Shown here in pieces: positions 7,531 to 13,956 of a DNA stretch of 14,773 nucleotides; within the stretch, counting starts at the first letter, position 1, and the number at the start of each line of letters is the position of its first letter. The notes under the pieces are model-generated. The model did no database searches. It worked only from the letters and a program-made list of their open reading frames with translations, and was not told the DNA's origin. Position numbers and translations under genes: made by a program. Source of the stretch: an uncultured Clostridiaceae bacterium (GTDB lineage Bacteria > Bacillota > Clostridia > Lachnospirales > Lachnospiraceae); assembly GCA_947175805.1 (NCBI GenBank), contig CAMWOF010000018.1, positions 1 through 14,773 of the forward strand, given 5' to 3'.

Positions 7531-8460
7531 ATGAGATTAGATGAGTTTTTAGGAATTAAATACCCGATTATGCAGGGGGGCATGGCAAACATTGCCACCG
7601 GTAAATTTGCGGCGGCAGTCTCCAATGCGGGAGCGCTGGGAATCATTGCCTCCGGTGGTATGCCTGCCGAGGCTCTCCGAAAAGAGATTCAGGAATGTAA
7701 GCAGTTGACGGACAAGCCCTTTGGTGTCAATTTAATGCTGATGAATCCAGATGTGGAAAACATCGCAAAGATGGTAGCGGAGGAGAAGGTTCCGGTGATT
7801 ACCACCGGTGCGGGCAGTCCGGGCAGATATATGGAGATGTGGAAGGCCAGCGGTGCAAAGCTGATTCCGGTGGTTGCCAGTGTAGCATTGGCCAGAAAAC
7901 TGGAAAAGGAGGGCGCAGATGCAGTGATTGCCGAGGGCGGTGAGAGTGGCGGCCATGTGGGCGAGATGACAACGATGGCGCTGGTGCCTCAGGTAGTGGA
8001 CGCAGTAGAACTTCCGGTAATTGCGGCAGGAGGCATCGCAGACGGCAGACAGATGGCGGCGGCATTCGCTTTAGGCGCTATTGGCGTACAGATTGGAACC
8101 TGCCTGTTAGTCAGTGAGGAGTGCCCTGTCCATGAAAACTATAAAAAAGCGCTCATTAAATCGAGAGACAACAGTACCATTGTGACAGGTAGAAGCCTTG
8201 GTGCACCTGTGCGTATCCTGAAAAATAAGATGGGCAGGGAGTACCTGAAAATGGAGCAGAAGGGCGCTTCTAAGGAAGAACTGGAGCAGTTTACGCTGGG
8301 CGGCTTAAGACGGGCTGTTGTGGATGGAGATATGGATATGGGTTCTGTCATGTCAGGACAGGTATGCGGACAGTTAAAAGAAATCAGACCGATTGCCCAG
8401 ATTTTGGAAGAGCTGTACAGCAGTTACCAGACGTGTATTTCAGGCCTGGCAAAATCGTAA
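7531..8460 (+). CDS. fabK: FMN-dependent enoyl-ACP reductase II
   Basis: The 309-residue TIM-barrel flavoprotein reduces trans-2-enoyl-ACP, the last step of each elongation cycle. It belongs to the nitronate monooxygenase/2-nitropropane dioxygenase-like family. Recognition rests on YPIMQGGMA (11-19), the AEGGESGGHVGEMTTMALVPQV block with His142, which matches the FabK active-site region, IAAGGIADGRQMAAAFALGA and the MG(S)VMSGQVCG segment. The operon context supports FabK over nitronate monooxygenase. FabK is not homologous to FabI and is classically resistant to triclosan. No fabI is present here. AGGAGG precedes the ATG. Confidence 0.95.
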   Translation: MRLDEFLGIKYPIMQGGMANIATGKFAAAVSNAGALGIIASGGMPAEALRKEIQECKQLTDKPFGVNLMLMNPDVENIAKMVAEEKVPVITTGAGSPGRYMEMWKASGAKLIPVVASVALARKLEKEGADAVIAEGGESGGHVGEMTTMALVPQVVDAVELPVIAAGGIADGRQMAAAFALGAIGVQIGTCLLVSEECPVHENYKKALIKSRDNSTIVTGRSLGAPVRILKNKMGREYLKMEQKGASKEELEQFTLGGLRRAVVDGDMDMGSVMSGQVCGQLKEIRPIAQILEELYSSYQTCISGLAKS

Positions 8461-8534
8461 TTGGCAGACTGCAAAGATATCGGAAACTGCTGCTTCATTG
8501 ATGCAGGGGCAGCACAGTAAACAGAAGGAGCAAT

Positions 8535-9485
8535 ATGATGAAAATTGGATTTATTTATGCAGGACAGGGCAGCCAGAGAGTTGGCATGGGAAAGGATTTC
8601 TATGACAGCTATGAGACATTTAAAAATACGCTGGATGGGGTCAGCCTGGATTTTGACGTAAAAAAATGTTGTTTTGAAGGACCGGAGGAGCAGTTGAATC
8701 AGACTCGTTACACCCAGCCTTGTATGGTAGCGTTTGCAGTAGGTGTGACAAAGCTTTTGGCGGAGCATGGTATTGTACCGGAAATGGCATGTGGATTAAG
8801 TCTTGGCGAGTACTCCGCTCTCTGTGCAGCAGGCGTATTTACCCCGGAACAGGTTGTGCCGATTGTGGCATACAGAGGACAGGTTATGGAGGAAGCGGCG
8901 AAGGGACGTGTGCCGAAGATGGCAGCAGTCTTAAATGCACCGAGAGAGCAGATTCGTGAGGCCTGCGAGCAGGCGCATGCCCGTCTTTTAGAGGATACAT
9001 ACAATGTAGTGGAAGCGGTAAATTATAACTGTCCGGGACAGATTGTGATTTCCGGTGACGAGAAGGCAGTAGACCTCGCCAGTGAGATTTTAAAAGAAGG
9101 CGGCGTAAAGCGAGTGCTTCCGGTAAAGGTGAGCGGGCCGTTCCACACCTCATTGATGAAGCCGGCAGGGGATGCGCTGGCAGAGCGGTTTCAAAAGGAA
9201 CATTTCGGAGAGATGGCATTTCCGGTAATTTTCAACGCTACAGCAAAACCGTTGGAGGAGGGACAGACCATTGCGGGCATGTTAGAGCGGCAGGTACAAA
9301 ACAGCGTCTATTTTGAAGACTCCGTGCTCTATATGAAGGAGCAGGGGATTGACACGCTGATTGAGGTTGGACCGGGCAAGGCATTAAGTAAGTTTGTAAA
9401 ACGTATTGATGCGGAAATGACCTGCTATTCCATCGACACGGTGGAGGATTTTAAGGCGGTTGTGGAAGCCTGCGGACAGGCATAA
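8535..9485 (+). CDS. fabD: Malonyl-CoA:ACP transacylase
   Basis: The 316-residue enzyme transfers malonyl from CoA to ACP. The N-terminal GQGSQ motif (10-14), the nucleophile Ser89 in GLSLGEYSAL, Arg114 (AYRGQ) and His204 (VSGPFHTSLM) are all present. Length and domain order are normal. Two ATG codons lie side by side at 8535 and 8538. AAGGAG is 4 nt from the first and 7 nt from the second, so the second may be used more often, which costs one residue. The gene lies 74 nt after fabK, and that gap has a weak TGCTGC/GCAGCA inverted repeat. Confidence 0.96.
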   Translation: MMKIGFIYAGQGSQRVGMGKDFYDSYETFKNTLDGVSLDFDVKKCCFEGPEEQLNQTRYTQPCMVAFAVGVTKLLAEHGIVPEMACGLSLGEYSALCAAGVFTPEQVVPIVAYRGQVMEEAAKGRVPKMAAVLNAPREQIREACEQAHARLLEDTYNVVEAVNYNCPGQIVISGDEKAVDLASEILKEGGVKRVLPVKVSGPFHTSLMKPAGDALAERFQKEHFGEMAFPVIFNATAKPLEEGQTIAGMLERQVQNSVYFEDSVLYMKEQGIDTLIEVGPGKALSKFVKRIDAEMTCYSIDTVEDFKAVVEACGQA

Positions 9486-9530
9486 CAAGCGTGCGGAAAT
9501 ATGAAAGATATCATGGTATGAGGAGAAAAT

Positions 9531-10277
9531 ATGGATAATTTAAAGGGAAAAACAGCGCTGGTCACAGGCGGCAGCCGAGGCATTGGCAGAGCCATCTGTG
9601 TGGCGCTGGCAGAAGCAGGAGCAAATATTGTAACCTGTTATGCGGGAAATGCGGCGGCAGTAGAGGAAACTGTTGCGCAGTGTAAACAGCAGGGCGTTCA
9701 GGCGGATGCAGTTCAGGCGGATGTAAAGTCAGAAGCGGATGTACAGAAGCTGTTTGATTTTGTGACAGAAACCTACGGCAGCTTAGACATTCTGGTAAAT
9801 AATGCCGGGGTGACCAGGGATAACCTGATGATGAAAATGTCAGAAGAAGAATTTGACACGGTGCTGGACACGAATTTGAAGGGGACATTTTATACGATGA
9901 AGCTGGCTTCTAAGTTGATGCTTAAGAAGCGGGCAGGCAGAATTATTAATATCAGCAGCGTTGTGGGTGTCCATGGAAATGCGGGACAGGCAAATTATGC
10001 GGCCAGCAAGGCGGGCATCATCGGTCTTACGAAATCTGCGGCGAAGGAACTGGGCAAGCGGGGTATCACCGTAAATGCCGTTGCACCGGGCTTCATTGAG
10101 ACGGATATGACAGATGCGCTTCCTGAGGCAGTAAAAAAACAGAGTGAGCAGACGATTCCCATGGCAAGATTCGGCAGTGCAAAGGAAGTGGCGGATGCCG
10201 TGTGCTTCCTGGCATCGGACAGGGCATCATATGTAACCGGAAATGTGTTGATGGTAGACGGCGGCATGGGGATGTAA
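9531..10277 (+). CDS. fabG: 3-oxoacyl-ACP reductase
   Basis: A 248-residue short-chain dehydrogenase that reduces 3-oxoacyl-ACP with NADPH. It has the TGGSRGIG cofactor motif (12-19), NNAG (90-93), and an Asn115/Ser143/Tyr156/Lys160 catalytic set (NISSVVG and YAASK). The C-terminal SDRASYVTGNVLMVDGGM is the usual FabG ending. The start has GAGGAG 5 nt upstream. Its place between fabD and fabF makes it the housekeeping FabG rather than a catabolic dehydrogenase. Confidence 0.97.
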   Translation: MDNLKGKTALVTGGSRGIGRAICVALAEAGANIVTCYAGNAAAVEETVAQCKQQGVQADAVQADVKSEADVQKLFDFVTETYGSLDILVNNAGVTRDNLMMKMSEEEFDTVLDTNLKGTFYTMKLASKLMLKKRAGRIINISSVVGVHGNAGQANYAASKAGIIGLTKSAAKELGKRGITVNAVAPGFIETDMTDALPEAVKKQSEQTIPMARFGSAKEVADAVCFLASDRASYVTGNVLMVDGGMGM

Positions 10278-10302
10278 GAACCGGAATAGAAAGGAGAACA
10301 CC

Positions 10303-11541
10303 ATGAAAAGAAGAGTGGTAATAACTGGTATGGGAACTCTGAACCCGATTGGGAACAGTGTGGAGGAAGCCTGGAAAAATTGTAAGGCAGGTGTGTGCGG
10401 TATTGACAATATCACAGCCTTCGATACCACAGATTTTAAGGTGAAGGTAGCAGGAGAAGTCAAGAATTTTAAGCCGGAGGAATATATCGACAAGAGGGAG
10501 GCAAGGCGTATGGACCGCTTTACACAGCTTGCCGTGGCGGCTGCAAATGAAGCCGTAAAGATGTCTGGTCTGGATATGGAAAAGGAGGATGCTGATCGCT
10601 GTGGTGTGCTGGTATCCAGCGGCATTGGTGGCTTGGGAACACTGGCAGATGAGCATACAAGGGGATCGGAGAGAGGATTTGAGAAGGTTTCTCCGCTCTT
10701 TGTGCCGATGTCCATCGTAAATATGGCGGCAGGGCAGATTGCCATTGCCCATGGATTCAAGGGCATGTGCAGCTGTGTAGTGACTGCCTGCGCCGGCGGC
10801 ACAAATGCGGTGGGAGATGCATTTCATTATATTCGGGATGGTTACAGTGAGGTTATGCTCTGCGGCGGTTCCGAAAGCACAGTAACGCCGTTTGGTATTG
10901 GCGGTTTTGCATCCATGAAGGCACTCTCTCTGGCAACGGATGCAAACAGGGCGTCTATTCCGTTTGATAAGGAGCGGGACGGTTTTGTATTAGGTGAAGG
11001 CGCTGGTATTCTTGTGCTGGAGGAATATGAGCACGCAAAGGCGAGAGGAGCACAAATTTATGCAGAGGTTATCGGGTATGGCGTAAGCTGTGATGCATAT
11101 CATATTACAGCGCCTTCTCCAGACGGCAGCGGACCGGCAAAATGTATGGAAAATGCGGTGAAGGATGCAGGTATATCACTGACGGATATAGAATACATCA
11201 ACGCACACGGAACCTCCACCCACTTAAATGACGCCGGGGAGACCCGGGCGATTCGCATGCTGTTTGGCGAGCATGCTGACAAGCTCATGGTAAGTTCTAC
11301 AAAATCCATGACCGGACATATGTTAGGCGGCACCGGTGCAGTGGAAGCAATCTTTACTGCTATGGCATTAAAGGACGGCTTTGTTCCGGCAACGATTAAC
11401 TATCAGGTGCCGGATGAGGAATGTGATTTAGACATTGTTCCGAATAAAGGCAGGGAAAAGGATATCAAGGTGGCATTATCCAATTCCTTAGGCTTCGGCG
11501 GGCATAATGCAAGTATTGTATTCAAGAAATACGAAGCGTAA
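10303..11541 (+). CDS. fabF: 3-oxoacyl-ACP synthase II
   Basis: The 412-residue elongating condensing enzyme. The Cys163 (VTACAGGTNAVG), His302 (NAHGTST) and His339 (TGHMLGG) triad is complete, with Lys334 also conserved. Near the nucleophile the common ACATGTN reads ACAGGTN, a conservative loop change. VSSGIGGLGT, ERDGFVLGEGAG and SNSLGFGGHNAS are typical FabF blocks. AAAGGAG is 6 nt before the ATG. There is no separate fabB or fabA in the cluster, so unsaturated chain formation must rest on FabF and FabZ or on genes elsewhere. Confidence 0.97.
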   Translation: MKRRVVITGMGTLNPIGNSVEEAWKNCKAGVCGIDNITAFDTTDFKVKVAGEVKNFKPEEYIDKREARRMDRFTQLAVAAANEAVKMSGLDMEKEDADRCGVLVSSGIGGLGTLADEHTRGSERGFEKVSPLFVPMSIVNMAAGQIAIAHGFKGMCSCVVTACAGGTNAVGDAFHYIRDGYSEVMLCGGSESTVTPFGIGGFASMKALSLATDANRASIPFDKERDGFVLGEGAGILVLEEYEHAKARGAQIYAEVIGYGVSCDAYHITAPSPDGSGPAKCMENAVKDAGISLTDIEYINAHGTSTHLNDAGETRAIRMLFGEHADKLMVSSTKSMTGHMLGGTGAVEAIFTAMALKDGFVPATINYQVPDEECDLDIVPNKGREKDIKVALSNSLGFGGHNASIVFKKYEA

Positions 11542-11564
11542 GAAAAATATAAAGAAAACCTATG

Positions 11565-11577
11565 AGGACAGCGTCCT
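11565..11577 (+). other. Short hairpin in the fabF-fabZ gap
   Basis: AGGAC and GTCCT form a 5-bp stem around AGC, flanked by CCT and AGG that could extend it across bulges. It lies 23 nt after the fabF stop codon. No U-run follows. In related clusters accB commonly occupies this position. Confidence 0.3.
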
Positions 11578-11599
11578 AAGGCGATAAGGAGTATAGATT

Positions 11600-12028
11600 A
11601 TGATGCAGTTAGATTCTGTAGAAATTCAGAAGATTCTTCCGCACAGATATCCCTTTTTGCTGGTAGACCGTATTGTGGACGGGGAGCCGGGAAAATGGGC
11701 AAAGGGAATCAAATGCGTATCTGCCAATGAAATGCAGTTTTTGGGGCATTTTCCGGGGCAGCCGGTCATGCCGGGCGTGCTGATGATTGAGGCATTGGCG
11801 CAGGTGGGTGCCGTGGCAGTCTTAAGCCTGCCGGAGAATAAAGGCAAGCTTGTATTTTTTGGCGGTATTAAAAATGCGCGCTTTAAGAAACAGGTGGTGC
11901 CGGGAGATGTGCTGGAAATGGAGTGCGAAATGACAGCGATGAAAGGTCCTGTGGGCTTTGGCAAGGCAGTGGCGAAGGTGGACGGTAAGGTTGCGGTCAC
12001 TGCGGAGCTGTCCTTTGTAATACAGTAG
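11600..12028 (+). CDS. fabZ: 3-hydroxyacyl-ACP dehydratase
   Basis: The 142-residue hot-dog-fold enzyme dehydrates 3-hydroxyacyl-ACP to the trans-2-enoyl form. The LPHRYPFLLVDRI opening and GHFPGQPVMPGVLMIEA with His50 and Glu64 are diagnostic for FabZ. The length is normal. Of two adjacent ATG codons (11600, 11603), the first fits the AAGGAG at 8 nt spacing. It is the last enzyme gene of the operon. Confidence 0.97.
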   Translation: MMQLDSVEIQKILPHRYPFLLVDRIVDGEPGKWAKGIKCVSANEMQFLGHFPGQPVMPGVLMIEALAQVGAVAVLSLPENKGKLVFFGGIKNARFKKQVVPGDVLEMECEMTAMKGPVGFGKAVAKVDGKVAVTAELSFVIQ

Positions 12029-12134
12029 GCAATTGCAAAGCTTAAATATATGTTTTGAAATATTGCATAATAAAATGAAATGTATAGATGAGCTTCGCAG
12101 TGACCTGCTTGGTAATGCAGGAGAGTTGATAGTA

Positions 12135-12578
12135 ATGTTAGAAGATATTTTTGATGCAGTGTATTCAAAGTTCAAGCTGCATTTTTATCAGAAAATGTTT
12201 GAGCAAATACAGGCACAGGAGACGGCGCTGACGCCGATTGAGACCTTTTGCGTGGAGGTGATTCATGAGCTTGGCAGTCCCACCGTAAATGAATTTGCAA
12301 ATTTTATCAATGTGACGCCTCCCAATGCAGCATATAAGGTAAGCAGTCTTTTGCAGAAGGGTTATATTGAAAAGATTCAATCCTTGGATGACAAAAGAGA
12401 GTATCATTTACAGGTAACAGACGAATACTATAAATATTATAATCTCAGTCAGAACTATGTGCATGAGGTGGTGGGCAGGATGCGGGAGCATTTGTCTGAG
12501 GAGGAATTAAGTGTCATGGAACACTGCATGACACAGATGGTAAACGACATGATGCCGGAGATAACACTGCCGGAATAA
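12135..12578 (+). CDS. MarR-family transcriptional regulator, FabT-like by context
   Basis: A winged helix-turn-helix protein of 147 residues from the start chosen here. The DNA-binding part covers about residues 32-95: LTPIE, TVNEFANFINVTPPNAAYKVSSLLQKGYIEK as the recognition region, and the wing DDKREYHLQVT. Long flanking helices would form the dimer interface. I chose the ATG at 12135 because AGGAGAG lies 9 nt upstream and the length is normal for MarR proteins. The frame is open further upstream (ATG 12075, TTG 12033), but neither has a clear ribosome binding site. Its place at the end of the operon and the dyad at the acpP promoter suggest feedback repression of fatty acid synthesis, as with streptococcal FabT. 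Sequence alone does not prove FabT orthology, so no symbol is given. Confidence 0.88.
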   Translation: MLEDIFDAVYSKFKLHFYQKMFEQIQAQETALTPIETFCVEVIHELGSPTVNEFANFINVTPPNAAYKVSSLLQKGYIEKIQSLDDKREYHLQVTDEYYKYYNLSQNYVHEVVGRMREHLSEEELSVMEHCMTQMVNDMMPEITLPE

Positions 12579-12580
12579 TA

Positions 12581-12615
12581 ATGAGGACATGCAGCAGTCA
12601 GCTCCATGTCCTCAT
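12581..12615 (+). terminator. Strong inverted repeat at the end of the fab operon (possible terminator)
   Basis: ATGAGGACATG (12581-12591) and CATGTCCTCAT (12605-12615) form a perfect 11-bp stem with a 13-nt loop, 2 nt after the regulator's stop codon. The following CAAGTTTGC lacks a good U-run, so intrinsic termination may be weak or the hairpin may serve as an mRNA 3' end. No better terminator was seen after the operon. Confidence 0.5.
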
Positions 12616-12648
12616 CAAGTTTGCTCGTAAGCTATGGAAGGTGATAAA

Positions 12649-13293
12649 ATGTACGACAGGGATATCAGGGAGCCGCTGTTCGATTATTTGGAGGAGCGGT
12701 TCGGAAAATGCCGCATATTTGAAGAGAAGCGGATGGGACGCTCCAGAGCCGATATTATTATGGTGCTGGAAGACCGGCTTATCGGACTGGAGATTAAGAG
12801 TGATGCGGATACTTATGAGCGACTGAAACGGCAGGCGACGGACTACAACAAATTCTGTGATTACATTTACATAGTGATTGGAAAGTCCCACAGCAGGCAT
12901 GTTTCAGAGCATGTTGCGAAATGCTGGGGGATTTTGTGCGTTTCGGAGACAGAAGGCAGCATAGAGGTTTCGGAGCTTCGGGAGGCAGGCGAAAATTCTA
13001 AATGCAAACTGGAAAACCAGTTGGCATGGATGTGGCGTCCTGAGCTTGCGCATATGCTTGCGCTTAACGGGCTGCCGCGGTACAGGGAAAAGAGCAAGCA
13101 GTTTGTACAGGATAAGCTCATGGAGCGGGTGGACAGCAGCGTGCTGAAACGGCAGATGTGCGATGAACTGTTTGAACGGGATTATACCTTGTGGGATACC
13201 ATGATGGAGGAATACAGGGCGCAGACAAAGAAAAGTGCGCGGACAATTACCGTTGCAACGCTGCCGAGGCGCAGGCGGCGGAGGCGAAGATAA
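12649..13293 (+). CDS. sce7726-like protein with predicted PD-(D/E)XK nuclease fold and arginine tail
   Basis: A 214-residue protein that looks like the sce7726 family, an uncharacterised group related to restriction-endonuclease-fold proteins. Supporting residues are DIREPLFDYL at the start, Glu26, Asp35 (SRADI), Glu48-x-Lys50 (LEIKSD) and Gln62 (RLKRQ), which fit the acidic-acidic-ExK core, followed by WGILCVSE. I chose the ATG at 12649 because GGTGAT, an exact anti-Shine-Dalgarno match, lies 3 nt upstream; an ATG at 12634 lies just before that site and lacks its own. The last eight residues are all arginine, encoded by five different codons. Role and substrate are unknown. It follows the fab operon on the same strand but has no obvious link to lipid synthesis. 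Confidence 0.8.
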   Translation: MYDRDIREPLFDYLEERFGKCRIFEEKRMGRSRADIIMVLEDRLIGLEIKSDADTYERLKRQATDYNKFCDYIYIVIGKSHSRHVSEHVAKCWGILCVSETEGSIEVSELREAGENSKCKLENQLAWMWRPELAHMLALNGLPRYREKSKQFVQDKLMERVDSSVLKRQMCDELFERDYTLWDTMMEEYRAQTKKSARTITVATLPRRRRRRRR

Positions 13294-13318
13294 GATTTGG
13301 ATACATATTATTTCCAAT

Positions 13319-13347
13319 TTGAGGCATACTGTTGAAGATAATTATAA
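13319..13347 (+). promoter_or_regulatory. Possible promoter for the helical-protein gene
   Basis: TTGAGG (13319-13324) and TTATAA (13342-13347) are spaced by 17 bp; TATAAA one base further on is an alternative -10. The downstream gene starts about 50 nt later. Both boxes are imperfect. Confidence 0.4.
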
Positions 13348-13354
13348 AAGGACA

Positions 13355-13387
13355 GATGCATCCTGCCGGGTATCATCGGCAGGCATC
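13355..13387 (+). other. Bulged hairpin in the leader of the helical-protein gene
   Basis: CCTGCCG (13362-13368) pairs with CGGCAGG (13377-13383), and GATGC (13355-13359) pairs with GCATC (13383-13387) if a small bulge is allowed. The structure ends just before the AAAGGA ribosome binding site, so it might influence translation or be the end of the upstream transcript. No U-run follows. Confidence 0.4.
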
Positions 13388-13401
13388 AGAAAGGAAATGG
13401 T

Positions 13402-13833
13402 ATGGAAGACGATACAATTAAGCTGCTTAGAGAATGTAATGCAGGCATTAAGATGGGTATTTCCTCTTTAGAGGATGTTATCGATGAGGTAACGGATGAA
13501 AAATTGAAAAAGATTCTGAAGAACAGCAAGGAGGCTCACTGCAAATTGGGGGATGAAACCCATGAGCTTCTTACACAGTACCATGATGACGGCAAGGAGC
13601 CTGCCATGATGGCGCAGGTTATGTCCAAGGTGAAGACGAATGTAAAGCTGATGAAAGAAAATGTGAATACCACGGTGGCAGATTTGATTACGGATGGATG
13701 TGATATGGGGATTAAGTCATTATATAAATATCTGAATCAGTACAAGGCTGCCAGCGACAAGGTAAAGAATCTGGTGACCAGGGTGTTGACAGAGGAGGAG
13801 CATTTAGAAAAAGAGTTAAGAAGCTTTCTCTAG
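13402..13833 (+). CDS. Uncharacterised helical-bundle protein, ferritin-like in appearance
   Basis: A 143-residue, probably all-helical cytoplasmic protein without signal peptide or membrane segment. I do not recognise a named family with certainty; it resembles small ferritin-like (DUF2383-type) proteins of clostridia. Two halves look alike: residues 12-55 begin CNAGIKMGISSL and contain SKEAHCKL, and residues 100-143 begin CDMGIKSLYKYL and contain TEEEHLEKEL. This suggests a duplicated helical hairpin. Glu44/His46 and Glu131/His134 could bind metal, but only the second set fits ExxH. AGAAAGGA lies 6 nt before the ATG. It has a possible promoter and a leader hairpin of its own. Function unknown. 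Confidence 0.85.
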   Translation: MEDDTIKLLRECNAGIKMGISSLEDVIDEVTDEKLKKILKNSKEAHCKLGDETHELLTQYHDDGKEPAMMAQVMSKVKTNVKLMKENVNTTVADLITDGCDMGIKSLYKYLNQYKAASDKVKNLVTRVLTEEEHLEKELRSFL

Positions 13834-13861
13834 TCTGGGCAGGCACGGTTTGCTGTCAGAC
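13833..13861 (+). other. Imperfect dyad after the helical-protein gene
   Basis: GTCTG (13833-13837) and CAGAC (13857-13861) can pair, with GCA/TGC inside. It overlaps the last base of the stop codon. An AT-rich stretch without a U-run follows, so termination is doubtful. Confidence 0.25.
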
Positions 13862-13869
13862 AGAATAAT

Positions 13870-13902
13870 TATAATCTGTATATAAAGATAACGATATAAA
13901 AT
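13870..13902 (+). promoter_or_regulatory. AT-rich promoter-like region of the second MATE gene
   Basis: TATAAT at 13870-13875 and TATAAA at 13881-13886 and 13895-13900 could each serve as -10 boxes. None has a convincing -35 box at 16-18 bp, so the active one cannot be chosen. Confidence 0.35.
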
Positions 13903-13919
13903 TAAGAAAGAATATCATG

Positions 13920-13939
13920 TGGGAATCTAACGATTCCCA
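13920..13939. promoter_or_regulatory. Perfect 20-bp palindrome in the leader of the second MATE gene
   Basis: TGGGAATCTAACGATTCCCA has 8-bp perfect arms around TAAC. It lies between the promoter-like region and the ribosome binding site. As DNA it could be a repressor operator. As RNA it would be an 8-bp hairpin with a UAAC (UMAC-type) tetraloop closed by C-G. The sequence does not decide between the two. Confidence 0.55.
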
Positions 13940-13956
13940 ATACATAGGGGTTGTTT

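Noticed and set aside
7531..8460. Nitronate monooxygenase
   Set aside because: The protein is from the same superfamily, but the AEGGESGGHVGEMTTM block and the location inside a fatty acid operon indicate FabK.
9562..9888. Minus-strand frames opposite fabG, fabF, fabK and fabD
   Set aside because: They are low-complexity Pro/Ser/His/Leu-rich translations without ribosome binding sites, lying fully opposite well-supported genes.
12581..12826. Plus-strand frame starting in the operon-end hairpin
   Set aside because: It overlaps the nuclease-like gene in another frame, has no recognisable domain, and its start lies within the inverted repeat.
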